Numbered from the stretch's first letter, positions 1 to 8,451 are shown. The stretch: 10,703 nt of DNA from QQUD01 sp039029915 (GCA_039029915.1 JBCCFD010000265.1:1-10703), one strand, 5' to 3'. Notes: generated by a model from the letters alone, not told the origin. Numbers and translations: made by a program.

Positions 1-1062
1 CGTGACATATACCCCAAGCTCATAGAGTCGGTTCGCTAAATCTTGAGCAAGCTGGCCTTCACCCAACATGATTGGAATAATGGGATGTTCCCCAGGTAGG
101 AGGTCAAACCCAGCTTCTGTTAACCCTTTGCGGAAATGTTCCGAATTTTGGCTAAGCTTTTGACGTAAATCGTCCCCTTGACGGCAAAGCTTGATGGCAG
201 CACTGGCCCCACCGAGAATGGCTGGCGGTAGTGCATTAGAGAAAAGATACGGCCGTGATCTTTGGCGCAGCATATCAATGACCGGTTGTGACGCCGCCAC
301 AAAACCGCCTGCTGCCCCACCGAGGCTTTTGCCAAGCGTGCTGGTAAGAATATCAACCTGTAGGCCAAAATGAGCGGCTGTTCCTTTCCCTTCCGGCCCC
401 AGAATTCCTGTTGAGTGACAGTCATCCATCATCAAAAGTGCATCATATTCATCTGCGAGTCGGTGCAGCTCTGGCACGTTGGCAATATAACCATCCATTG
501 AAAAGACGCCGTCTGTGGCAATGAGAATTGTGCGGGCGTTGTTGGCTTTAGCCTCTTTCAGCTTGGCTTCTAAATCAGCCATATCATTGTTGGCAAAGCG
601 GTACCGTTTTGCTTTGCACAGGCGAATACCGTCAATAATTGAAGCGTGATTGAGTGAGTCTGAAATGATCGCATCTTCGGCCGTAAGCAGCGGTTCAAAA
701 ACACCCCCATTGGCATCAAAACAGGCGGCGTAGAGAATTGAATCATCGAATCCTGTGAAATCCGCAATTTCTTCTTCTAACTGGCGGTGATAATCGAGGG
801 TGCCGCAAATAAAGCGGACCGAGGCCATGCCGTAGCCATATTGATCCATCGCTGTTTGGGCCCCTTTGATGACATCAGGATGGTTGGCTAAGCCAAGGTA
901 GTTGTTGGCGCACAGATTAATAACGGCCGTTTTGGTGCCCGCTTTGTCAACTTCAATCGATCCTGACTGGGAAGAGGTGATTAATCTTTCGCGTTTATAA
1001 AGTCCTTCGTTTTCAATTGTTTCTAACTCTTGCCTTAAACGTGCATAAGTAGATTGACTCAT
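1..1062 (-). CDS. kbl: Glycine C-acetyltransferase (2-amino-3-ketobutyrate CoA ligase), 3' end beyond the window
   Basis: PLP-dependent enzyme of the alpha-oxoamine synthase family. It cleaves 2-amino-3-oxobutyrate, the product of threonine dehydrogenase, with CoA to give glycine and acetyl-CoA in the cytosol. The 354 visible codons match E. coli Kbl closely from the N-terminus onward: CANNYLGLANHP (51-62), GMASVRFICGT (78-88), NHASIIDG (138-145), ATDGVFSMDG (182-191), DDCH (213-216) and the PLP-lysine motif STLGKSLGG with Lys245. RQRSRPYLFSN follows at 266-276. The family is about 398 residues, so roughly 45 residues lie off the left edge. The ATG at 1062 is preceded by AAGGA (1069-1073) with a 6-nt spacer. 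A partner threonine dehydrogenase is not visible and could lie to the left. The catalytic DDSHAVG region of E. coli reads DDCHSTG here, a common family variant. Two ACGGCCGT palindromes lie in the gene. Confidence 0.96.
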   Translation of the reverse strand, partial: MSQSTYARLRQELETIENEGLYKRERLITSSQSGSIEVDKAGTKTAVINLCANNYLGLANHPDVIKGAQTAMDQYGYGMASVRFICGTLDYHRQLEEEIADFTGFDDSILYAACFDANGGVFEPLLTAEDAIISDSLNHASIIDGIRLCKAKRYRFANNDMADLEAKLKEAKANNARTILIATDGVFSMDGYIANVPELHRLADEYDALLMMDDCHSTGILGPEGKGTAAHFGLQVDILTSTLGKSLGGAAGGFVAASQPVIDMLRQRSRPYLFSNALPPAILGGASAAIKLCRQGDDLRQKLSQNSEHFRKGLTEAGFDLLPGEHPIIPIMLGEGQLAQDLANRLYELGVYVT

Positions 1063-1080
1063 ATCTGATCCTTATATGTG

Positions 1081-1113
1081 TTTTGGTAGATGCAAACCTG
1101 TTTCTTACCAAAA
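1081..1113. repeat. Inverted repeat upstream of kbl (8-bp arms, 17-nt loop)
   Basis: TTTTGGTA (1081-1088) and TACCAAAA (1106-1113) are perfect reverse complements. The element ends 18 bp before the kbl start codon, inside the 127-bp gap between kbl and the UxaA-type gene. On the minus strand the hairpin is not followed by a T run, so it is not a normal intrinsic terminator for the upstream gene. It could be an operator or a 5'-leader hairpin. A weak promoter-like pair lies just upstream on the minus strand (TTGTCT at 1140-1145, TACGAT at 1118-1123, 16-nt spacer), which would put the hairpin near the mRNA 5' end. This is inference. Confidence 0.4.
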
Positions 1114-1189
1114 AAGGATCGTAGCTGAGTTAAATTAAAAGACAAGGTATCAACGTAACATTGTTTTATATATTTTGAGGGCGTTTAAC

Positions 1190-3805
1190 CTATAAGGAAA
1201 TCCCTAACCGGCCTCTGGTGATTTGGAAAGCGTGGTTTTGATATTGGTCAGCAACGGCCGTATAGTCACCATCGATCGTTTGTTGAATGAGCTTGCTTAA
1301 CTGCGTTAAATTCTCAGACGTAAACGCCGTTGAAAAGTCAAGCTTAGCTTTGGCCGTGTGATTTTGCAGTAGGGGCAGAAATGGGTGCCCCGGCAACGGC
1401 CGTTTAACCAGTCCAATCATTAAATCGACCCCCGTCGCGCCCAATCCCGTTAGCGTCTCAACCCAATGGTTTGAGGGGCGATCCATAATAAAGAGCCCCG
1501 CATGGGTTGGCTGTTCTGCAAAATGTAGGTTTGGGATGGTGGACACAAGCCCTAGTTCTTCAGTGAACTGTTTGGTAATCAAAAGATAATCGTTCGCACA
1601 TAAAACAACTTGCCCTTGTACAGCAAGCAACTGTTGGATCAGCTTCACAGCAAATACGGCCGTTTGATGATTAACCGCGTCTTCAGATAGCAAGCCTAAC
1701 CGAATGGGAATCTGAGACTTTTTATTCGGCGAGATGGGGTTTGAGCTAGTTTGATGGCCAAACCAATCATCCATTTTATTGATAACGGGCTCAATGCCAC
1801 CGTCAAGCTGGATGCTGGCCCAGCCAAATGCACTAGGGTCAAGGTCCGCTTCCAGCCACTGATTGCGCCAAAAGGCGTTGTGTGTTTTCTCACAGCCGTG
1901 CTCAACCATGAGGCAGTGCCGAATATGCGGGTGAGTAGCATAGCCAATCACGATATTGACAAATTCTTGAATCGTTGGTGACCCACAGCCTTCGGTGTGC
2001 GGTAAGGCGACGGTTTTTGTTTGTTTGACTTGATTTAAGCGTTCAGCGCACATCTGCGCGATTTGTCCGGAGCACAAGCTAGTTGGCATAATCAAATCAA
2101 GATACTTGTTTCTATTTTGAAGCGTTTTAAATGGAAGTAGCGTTTTATCCTGAGCGGTGGTTTTGATCCTAATTTGCCGTTTATTTACTGGATTAACTAT
2201 TTCTTTTTCCCCGTCAGCCGACTTTAGCGGCCAATCCCGCCAAATTTGAACTTGAGCGTGCCCAGCTTGCTCGCCGCTGGATTTTTGGCCAGAAACAACG
2301 TTGAGTAAATATTGAAAGGCATCTTTACCCACCATGTCCATAGAACGGCCGTTTAAATAGGCCCCTGCATCAACATCCATATCCGCTTCAAGCATCTTAA
2401 AGCGCTCGCTCGTCGTTACAATTTTAATGGTTGGCACGAATGGAAAATTTGTAATCGAGCCGTTTCCCGTCACAAAAAAGATTAAATTGCACCCAGCTCC
2501 TACCTGACCAGCGATACTTTCAAGATCATTTCCCGGACTATCCATAAAGTAGAAACCTGGCGCTTCCATACGCTGGCTGTACTCGATGACGTGTTGTAGC
2601 GTAACATCGGGATGTCGCTTTGTGGCAGCCCCTAATGATTTTAGGTAAATGTTGTAAAGACCTCGGTAAAGGTTTCCCCCTGATGGATTGGCTTTAACGG
2701 ATTGACCGTGTCGATTGGCCCAAGTTTTAAATCGCTCTACGACTTTGAGAAAGGTAACGGCCGTTTCCTTATCTCGCACGTTATCCAAAACATAAGATTC
2801 AGCCCCAACCAGTTCATCCGTCTCCGCTAAATTGGCTGCACCGCCTTGTGCAATAACTTCTTTAGCTAACCATGAGGCCAGTGGGTTGCCTGAAATGCCA
2901 GAGAATGCGTCGGAGCCACCGCACTGAAGCGCGATTTTTAACTGGCTTAGCGGTTGAGGCGTGCGCTGGTGTTGACTTAGCTGAGCGACCCATCTTTTTA
3001 TAATAAGCTTCGATTCTTCCAATTTTTCATTAAAGTTTTCGTGGATGGATAAAAAATGGTGGTAAACTGAATTTAATGGGTAATCGTTTGCTTGTAAATA
3101 TGCTTTGAGACGCTCATTGTTGCCCTGCCCATCATCCACAATCAGCACAGCACCGACATTAGGATGAATGATAAACCCAGCCATGGTGCGTAAGAAAAGA
3201 CCGTAGTTATTCGCATATTCTGAATGCCCCTCTGTGTGCGTCAAGGCAACAATGCCATCAATATTTGGCGGATTTGTTAATGAGGCTGTTATTTGTTTTT
3301 TAAGAAAATTTACAAACCCGGATGTAATGGTAGTTAGGCTCAGTAGGGCAATAAAATTACGTGTACCAACGCCTCGATTCCCGTCCCGCTTATACCCCAT
3401 AAATGTAGCGGTCGGCATGAGTTGCTGTGAATAAACGGCCGCTTTAAGCGAATCGGCTTTTAGCTTAAATGGAGGAATATCGTCCGTAAAGTTTGGGGCT
3501 TTTGGCAAAGAAAAGGATAAATTCCGACTGCCTAGCTCTTTTAACATGGCATCGTTGCTGACATACTCTCCGATCGAAATGTCGGTTAGCGCCGTGCCGA
3601 ATGGAAAGCCCCATGATGTCAGGTGTTCCCCAGCCTTGATGGGGTGTATGGCAAAACGGTGTCCTTCAAGAATATGATGGGAGATTGTGAATTGAATGTT
3701 GTTGTGAGAAACGGCCGTGTTTGGCAGCAGAGTTGTTGTCGCGATTGCACAATTATCAAGATCGTCAGCCAATCGGCCAATATCCCTTAACTCTAAAACT
3801 TGCAT
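1190..3805 (-). CDS. Double-length UxaA-family (altronate/galactarate-type) dehydratase, 871 aa
   Basis: Family enzymes remove water from sugar acids such as altronate or galactarate, using a bound metal; the substrate here cannot be told. An N-terminal SAF domain (about 15-95; GHRFAIHPIKAGEH and FPFGTALTDISIGEYV) aligns with the start of E. coli UxaA. A first UxaA body (about 135-485) carries KRDGNRGVGTRN (139-150), CGGSDAFSGISGNP (295-308), GAANLAETDELVGAE (322-336) and FMDSPGNDLESIAGQ (420-434). A second, diverged body (about 568-820) carries SLCSGQIA (576-583), ALPHTEGCG (600-608), EHGCEKTHN (635-643) and a copy of the FMDSP segment at 773-810. UxaA itself is about 495 residues, so this is a duplicated form. 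The ATG at 3805 is preceded by AGGAG (3815-3819) with a 9-nt spacer. The gene is divergent from the histidine kinase. It contains six perfect ACGGCCGT sites. Family is certain, substrate unknown. Confidence 0.87.
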   Translation of the reverse strand: MQVLELRDIGRLADDLDNCAIATTTLLPNTAVSHNNIQFTISHHILEGHRFAIHPIKAGEHLTSWGFPFGTALTDISIGEYVSNDAMLKELGSRNLSFSLPKAPNFTDDIPPFKLKADSLKAAVYSQQLMPTATFMGYKRDGNRGVGTRNFIALLSLTTITSGFVNFLKKQITASLTNPPNIDGIVALTHTEGHSEYANNYGLFLRTMAGFIIHPNVGAVLIVDDGQGNNERLKAYLQANDYPLNSVYHHFLSIHENFNEKLEESKLIIKRWVAQLSQHQRTPQPLSQLKIALQCGGSDAFSGISGNPLASWLAKEVIAQGGAANLAETDELVGAESYVLDNVRDKETAVTFLKVVERFKTWANRHGQSVKANPSGGNLYRGLYNIYLKSLGAATKRHPDVTLQHVIEYSQRMEAPGFYFMDSPGNDLESIAGQVGAGCNLIFFVTGNGSITNFPFVPTIKIVTTSERFKMLEADMDVDAGAYLNGRSMDMVGKDAFQYLLNVVSGQKSSGEQAGHAQVQIWRDWPLKSADGEKEIVNPVNKRQIRIKTTAQDKTLLPFKTLQNRNKYLDLIMPTSLCSGQIAQMCAERLNQVKQTKTVALPHTEGCGSPTIQEFVNIVIGYATHPHIRHCLMVEHGCEKTHNAFWRNQWLEADLDPSAFGWASIQLDGGIEPVINKMDDWFGHQTSSNPISPNKKSQIPIRLGLLSEDAVNHQTAVFAVKLIQQLLAVQGQVVLCANDYLLITKQFTEELGLVSTIPNLHFAEQPTHAGLFIMDRPSNHWVETLTGLGATGVDLMIGLVKRPLPGHPFLPLLQNHTAKAKLDFSTAFTSENLTQLSKLIQQTIDGDYTAVADQYQNHAFQITRGRLGISL

Positions 3806-3847
3806 CCTTTCAATCTCCTATTGAATTTCTCGTTTAAAAATGGAAAT

Positions 3848-3876
3848 ATTTCAAAGCATAGAATTCTTATTGTAAA
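3848..3876 (-). promoter_or_regulatory. Candidate promoter of the UxaA-type gene in the divergent spacer
   Basis: On the minus strand TTTACA (3871-3876, one mismatch to TTGACA) and TGAAAT (3848-3853, 4 of 6 to TATAAT) are separated by exactly 17 bp. They lie about 43 bp upstream of the start codon at 3805. The 84-bp spacer 3806-3889 separates two divergent genes. For the kinase on the plus strand a TAGAAT at 3859-3864 is the best -10 candidate, but it has no good -35. The two promoters would overlap, so transcription of the two genes may be coupled. This rests on consensus matching only. Confidence 0.35.
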
Positions 3877-3889
3877 ACTAATCATTTAA

Positions 3890-5926
3890 ATGTTAAAACC
3901 TACCCTTCCCACAGTTGAAGTGTCGCTTAACTCCCTAAAGGCTTTCTTTGCTGAGCAAAAGAGGGCTGAAACCAACTATTTAGACCGCGAAAAATTTGCT
4001 GAATACTTTTCCTCAGTGATGCAGATGATTTCCGATGGCTTGTTTGTTGTGAACCTACAAGGTGATGTCATTTACATGAATGATGAAATGCAATCCATGT
4101 GGGAATTAGATGTCGAAAATCGATATAGTCCAGACAATTTTCCTAAGGTGATTAATAAAATAATATCCCCAGAATCTTTTATGGCTAGGGTAGTTGAAAT
4201 ATACAAAAATATTGAAGATGAGAGCTATGATAGGATTGAAAGAGTTGATAAACAAATCTTCGATAGAAGATCAAAGCCATTGATTTTTAAGGGTCAGATA
4301 ATAGGTAGAATCTGGATATATAAAAACGTCACCGAACAGCTCGAAGTTTTTCAGATCTTAGAAGAGAGCAAGCGGAAGTATGAAGCTTTTGAACGCCGTT
4401 TTCAAAGGGTTTTTGATTTAGCACCAATTGGTATGTCCCTCAATCGTCTAGATGGTACATTTTTAAAAGTCAATCGTTCATTTGAAAAACTAGTTGGTTA
4501 CTCAGAACATGAGTTGTTATCAAAAAAATTTGCTGAAATTACTCACCCAGATGATTTAGACAATAATCTTGATTGGTTACATCGTCTAAGGAGCAGAGAA
4601 ATTGTAAGTTATCAGATTGAGAAGCGGTATATTCGAAAAAATGGCTCAATTGCAAACGTGTTTTTACAAGTTACGCTAGTATTTGATACTCAAAAATCGC
4701 CAGTTTACATTATTGGCCAAATTGTTGATATGAGTAACCTTAAATCTGCGGAGCAAGCGCTATTTCAGAAGCAAAAAATGGAGAGTATCGGTATCCTAGC
4801 AGGCGGTATCGCCCACGATTTCAATAACCTGCTTGTTGCTCTGACTGCACAATCAGAAATTGCTCTCGCAAAATTAGAAACCAACAACCCTGCTGTGAAG
4901 CACATAAATAAAGCTATTTTAGCTGCAGAAAGTGGCACCCTTCTTATCAATCAGCTTCTCGCTTATTCAGGACGAGGTCGATTTGAAATCTTGCCTCTAA
5001 ATCTTAATGACATTATCAATCAGCAAATTGATATTTTAGAAGTCGCCATTCCTAAAAATGTCACCATAAAGCGAGACCTATTAGATAATCTACCCAACAT
5101 CAACGCTGATCCTTCTCAAATGCAGCAAATAATCATGAATTTAACAATTAATGGTGCAGAAGCGATCGAGCAAAAAGCTGGCGAGATATTAATAAAAACT
5201 GATACGAATACATTTAAGCGGGGTGATTTTGATAAATTGTCCTTTGTAATTCCGCCCCCTGCACCCGGAAAATTTATCGTATTTTCCGTAAAGGATAATG
5301 GGAAGGGGATGTCTAAAGAGACAATTCAAAAGATTTTTGATCCTTTCTTTTCTACTAAATTTAAGGGCAGAGGATTGGGATTAGCCGCTGTTTCAGGAAT
5401 TGCGCGTAGCCATAATTGTGGTCTTGTCGTCAACAGTTTCCTTAACGTTGGTACCGAATTCCAACTTTATTTCCCAGTTTCTACGCAACAGGATGTTTTA
5501 AATGACGATTTAAATGATGGCATCAATAATAATCAATCAATGGAAAAACAAAAGGGTATGACACGAAAACAGATTTTATTAATTGATGATGATCCCATGG
5601 TCCGTAGTGCGATAGAGGATATTTTTGAATTAGAAAAAATCGATGTCATCTGTGCTCCAGATGGTGCTTCTGGGATCCAAAATTTTAATGAATATCACGA
5701 AAATGTTGGTTTGATTTTGCTTGATCTGTCTATGCCTGGACTCAGTAGCCAAGAAGTGTTCATTGCCCTGAAAGAGATTGAGCGGGATATTCCAATCATC
5801 TTGCTATCCGGACACAGTGAATTTGAGATTGGAGATAAATTTACCGGTTTAGCATACGAGGCTTTTGTCCAAAAACCATTTAAGATTGAGCAAATGCTTG
5901 AGATTGCCTTGTCATACCTAGATTGA
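3890..5926 (+). CDS. Cytosolic hybrid histidine kinase: PAS-PAS-HisKA-HATPase-receiver
   Basis: A signalling kinase that should autophosphorylate on histidine and pass phosphate to its own receiver. No membrane segment or signal peptide is visible, so it is soluble. Order: PAS 1 (about 41-150; ISDGLFVVNLQGDVIYMND), PAS 2 (about 165-288; LAPIGMSLNRLDGTFLKVN and THPDDLD), HisKA with LAGGIAHDFNNLL (phospho-acceptor His309), HATPase with N-box around NGAEAI (421-426), DNGKGM (469-474), FDPFFSTK (483-490) and GRGLGL (493-498), then a low-complexity Asn/Asp linker (about 533-556) and a receiver with acidic triad DDD (566-568), phospho-acceptor Asp612, Ser640 and Lys662. All catalytic residues are present. 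An in-frame stop directly precedes the ATG at 3890 and no Shine-Dalgarno is seen, so translation may be leaderless-like. No response regulator with an output domain is adjacent, and the signal is unknown. Base use is clearly more A+T-rich than its neighbours (35 G/C in 120 bases at 4141-4260). Confidence 0.93.
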   Translation: MLKPTLPTVEVSLNSLKAFFAEQKRAETNYLDREKFAEYFSSVMQMISDGLFVVNLQGDVIYMNDEMQSMWELDVENRYSPDNFPKVINKIISPESFMARVVEIYKNIEDESYDRIERVDKQIFDRRSKPLIFKGQIIGRIWIYKNVTEQLEVFQILEESKRKYEAFERRFQRVFDLAPIGMSLNRLDGTFLKVNRSFEKLVGYSEHELLSKKFAEITHPDDLDNNLDWLHRLRSREIVSYQIEKRYIRKNGSIANVFLQVTLVFDTQKSPVYIIGQIVDMSNLKSAEQALFQKQKMESIGILAGGIAHDFNNLLVALTAQSEIALAKLETNNPAVKHINKAILAAESGTLLINQLLAYSGRGRFEILPLNLNDIINQQIDILEVAIPKNVTIKRDLLDNLPNINADPSQMQQIIMNLTINGAEAIEQKAGEILIKTDTNTFKRGDFDKLSFVIPPPAPGKFIVFSVKDNGKGMSKETIQKIFDPFFSTKFKGRGLGLAAVSGIARSHNCGLVVNSFLNVGTEFQLYFPVSTQQDVLNDDLNDGINNNQSMEKQKGMTRKQILLIDDDPMVRSAIEDIFELEKIDVICAPDGASGIQNFNEYHENVGLILLDLSMPGLSSQEVFIALKEIERDIPIILLSGHSEFEIGDKFTGLAYEAFVQKPFKIEQMLEIALSYLD

Positions 5927-6925
5927 TCAAATGAAGGTCTTTAGCTTTTTAACCAGATCTGCATTAATTTGACGAGGTTTCTCAGAATTGCGGTTTACAA
6001 ATCTCCTTTGACCGGGTAGGCGTATGCCTTCCATGTTTTCGAGTCGGGTCAAAAAATCCTCCGTATGAGCAGACCAATTATCACCGGCAAGAATATTAGG
6101 TGCCAGAGCCATTATGAATTCGCCCCCTCTGGCTGGCCCACCATCCTTATTGTCCGCTTCAGCTGCTTCGTAGCTAAAGTAATCCCCCACTAAACCCGCT
6201 GCTAATAGCTCAATCATCGTTGCAATTGCAGAGCCTTTATACCCTCCAAACGGCAAAATAACGCCCCCATCGTGAATCTCTTTGGCATCAGTTGTGGGGT
6301 TGCCTGCCGAATCCAAACCTACACCAAGTGGGAGGTGGTGACCATCTCGGGCGGCGACGCCAATATCGCCGCGTGCTTTTGCCGCGGTTGCCATATCAAA
6401 AACATACGGGTTTTTTCCTTGACGAGGAAAGGCGAACGCAAGCGGATTTGTGCTAAAAAACGCCCTCTTTGCCCCAAATGGGGCGACCATTGGCGTATGA
6501 ACCGTGCAGGCTAATCCCGCTAACCCTTTTTCAGCTAGTGCTTCTACTTCAGGCCAAAGGGCTGCAAAATGAAAACTGTTTCGAATAAGCAGGACAGCGA
6601 CACCCATTTTTGATGCCGCTTCAGCTAATAAAGGTATTCCAAATTCAATAGCTAATGGTGCAAACCCATTATTTCCATCCAAACGAATGGCTGCCGGGGT
6701 GAGCGTTTCGGGTGCTGGTCGTGCCTTGCCATTTACTTTTCCGCTTTTCAATGAGGCCAAATAACCCGGTAGCCGGAAAAGCCCATGAGAGTCCGAACCA
6801 TCTCTCTCGGCTGTGCTAATTGTTCGTGCCGAGGCAGATGCATTTTCTTCATCACATCCGTTGTTTAATAGGCATCGGTATGCCAGGTCATAAATTTCTT
6901 GGACAGTCATTGGTACTGTGGACAT
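5927..6925 (-). CDS. Ldh2-family NAD(P)H oxidoreductase, probable piperideine/pyrroline-2-carboxylate reductase
   Basis: Member of the malate/L-lactate dehydrogenase-like (Ldh2/YiaK/DpkA) family, which has its own non-Rossmann fold. The best remembered match is to Delta1-piperideine-2-carboxylate/Delta1-pyrroline-2-carboxylate reductases, which make L-pipecolate or L-proline from the cyclic imines of D-lysine, D-proline or hydroxyproline breakdown, usually with NADPH. Supporting segments (332-residue numbering): ERDGSDSHGLFRLPGYL with catalytic-type His47, DGNNGFAPLA (83-92), FHFAALWPEVEAL (118-130), FFSTNPLAFAFPR (156-168), VFDMATAAKARGDI with Asp177, and FGGYKGSA (226-233). Two ATGs are in tandem at 6928 and 6925; AGGAG lies 2 nt before the first and 5 nt before the second, so 6925 is preferred. 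It follows the dipeptidase by about 56 bp and is probably the last gene of that operon. Its stop abuts the stop of the convergent kinase. Malate or lactate dehydrogenase activity is the alternative. Confidence 0.85.
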   Translation of the reverse strand: MSTVPMTVQEIYDLAYRCLLNNGCDEENASASARTISTAERDGSDSHGLFRLPGYLASLKSGKVNGKARPAPETLTPAAIRLDGNNGFAPLAIEFGIPLLAEAASKMGVAVLLIRNSFHFAALWPEVEALAEKGLAGLACTVHTPMVAPFGAKRAFFSTNPLAFAFPRQGKNPYVFDMATAAKARGDIGVAARDGHHLPLGVGLDSAGNPTTDAKEIHDGGVILPFGGYKGSAIATMIELLAAGLVGDYFSYEAAEADNKDGGPARGGEFIMALAPNILAGDNWSAHTEDFLTRLENMEGIRLPGQRRFVNRNSEKPRQINADLVKKLKTFI

Positions 6926-6981
6926 CATTGCTCCTGGGCAATCAGAAAGAAGCGGTTAAAACTATCTGTTCGTCGTCAAGA

Positions 6982-8358
6982 CTATTGTTGAAAATTACTT
7001 AAAGCGTGAATTAGTTTGCAATATCCCTTTTGGGCCTTCTCAAAGCTACTTAGACGGAAGAATTCGTTGGGCGCGTGTAGATTTTCGTCACTCAAGCCAA
7101 AAGCAAATGTTAAGCATTTTCGATTTAGATGGGTGTCAAAGAGCTCATAAATTGGCACACTGCCGCCTGTGCGTACAAAAATTGGCTCAACTCCGTAGAG
7201 CTCGGTCAACACTTGACCACCGATCATATTAGCCGGGTGGTTGTTTTCCATTAAATAAGGTAATGCTTGATTTTTTTGCTGAACGACATTGACTGACACT
7301 CCTGGTGGAGCCACTTTTTCAATGTACGCTTGCAGCAGGTCGCGGATTTTGGCTGGGTGCTGGTTGGCGACGAGCCTGCAGGTAATTTTTGCATGCGCTT
7401 CTGATGGAAGAACAGTCTTGACGCCATCTCCTTGGAAGCCACCCCAAATGCCGTTAAGTTCTAATGTGGGGCGAGCAAAACGTCGCTCGACCGTCGTGTA
7501 GCCCGGTTCACCAAAGGTTTCATTTACCCCAATTTGATTGATAAAGGTTTCATTGTCGTAAGGCACGGCCGAAATTAGCTCTCTGTCTTCCTCACTTAAA
7601 TCACGCACATCATCATAAAAACCATCCACTAAAATTTTACCGTTATCATCTCGCAGTTTGGCAATGATATTGGCTAAAGCGTGAATTGGATTTTGGATTG
7701 TGCCCCCATACATGCCCGAATGAAGATCAGATTTTGCACCAGTGATATGAATTTCGAGAGCGGCTAAGCCTTTAGTGCCTACTAATAGAACGGGCTGCTC
7801 CTCGCTCATCTGCCCACCATCGGAACTAACGACTAAATCGCAGGCAAAGCGTGCTGCTTCTTTCTCCATAAACGGTGGAAGGTGGGGACTGCCGATTTCT
7901 TCTTGCCCTTCAAATAGGAATTTAAGATTGATAGGCAATTTATCTTCGGTTTGCATGAGTGCTTCAACGGCTAGAATAGGTGTCAGCATGTTGCCCTTAT
8001 CATCGGTAGCACCCCGAGCATAAATACGGCCGTCTTTCACCACTGGCTCAAATGGAGGATTTTCCCATAGCTCAAGGGGATCGACCGGCTGAACATCAAA
8101 ATGACCATAAATCAAGACGGTCGGCTTGCCCGGCGCGTGGAGCCAATCCCCATACACCACCGGGTGTCCTTCAGTCGGCAAAATCTCAATATTTTCAATT
8201 CCAGCCTGCTTCATTCGGTCTGCAACCCACTGGCCGGCTTCCATAACATCTTGAGTATGCTCTGGCAGGCTAGAAATACTGGGAATTCGTAAAAAATCTT
8301 TTAACTCCTCTAAAAAACGATCTTGATTATTTGCTAAATAGCTTTCCCAATTGTTCAT
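6982..8358 (-). CDS. M20 family metallodipeptidase, 458 aa
   Basis: Cytosolic zinc peptidase of the M20 dipeptidase branch (CNDP/PepV-like), expected to cut dipeptides or similar amides. Everything required is present: metal ligands His86 and Asp88 in YGHFDVQPVD, bridging Asp119 in RGATDDKG, general base Glu153 and ligand Glu154 in EGQEEIGSP, Asp180 in SSDGGQ, and His428 in NLHAPNE. DLHSGMYGG (211-219) is the conserved piece of the lid/dimer domain, and RTGGSVP (396-402) completes the pocket. The reading frame is open upstream to an ATG at 8391. The ATG at 8358 is preferred because AAGGA precedes it by 6 nt and the protein then starts MNNWESYLAN, as family members do. It lies 93 bp downstream of the broken ATC hydrolase gene and about 56 bp upstream of the Ldh2-type gene, all on the same strand. 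One ACGGCCGT at 8026-8033. Confidence 0.93.
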   Translation of the reverse strand: MNNWESYLANNQDRFLEELKDFLRIPSISSLPEHTQDVMEAGQWVADRMKQAGIENIEILPTEGHPVVYGDWLHAPGKPTVLIYGHFDVQPVDPLELWENPPFEPVVKDGRIYARGATDDKGNMLTPILAVEALMQTEDKLPINLKFLFEGQEEIGSPHLPPFMEKEAARFACDLVVSSDGGQMSEEQPVLLVGTKGLAALEIHITGAKSDLHSGMYGGTIQNPIHALANIIAKLRDDNGKILVDGFYDDVRDLSEEDRELISAVPYDNETFINQIGVNETFGEPGYTTVERRFARPTLELNGIWGGFQGDGVKTVLPSEAHAKITCRLVANQHPAKIRDLLQAYIEKVAPPGVSVNVVQQKNQALPYLMENNHPANMIGGQVLTELYGVEPIFVRTGGSVPIYELFDTHLNRKCLTFAFGLSDENLHAPNEFFRLSSFEKAQKGYCKLIHALSNFQQ

Positions 8359-8451
8359 AATAATTCCTTTGATGATAGGGAAACATGACATGCAATAGCG
8401 ACAGAGTGTCGGTTTGTGGTTAATGAAATAGGTGCTTTTCCCTTGTTGTTT

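Noticed and set aside
120..425. Minus-strand open frame of about 100 codons inside kbl
   Set aside because: It lies in another frame of the strongly conserved kbl sequence and shows no family resemblance of its own.
8359..8391. Eleven-residue N-terminal extension of the dipeptidase from the ATG at 8391
   Set aside because: The ATG at 8358 has a well-spaced AAGGA, and the protein then begins as family members do. The extension has no supporting ribosome binding site.
8399..8411. Short hairpin CGACA-GAG-TGTCG between the ATC hydrolase and dipeptidase genes
   Set aside because: A 5-bp stem with a 3-nt loop and no T run on either side is too weak to call a terminator or operator.
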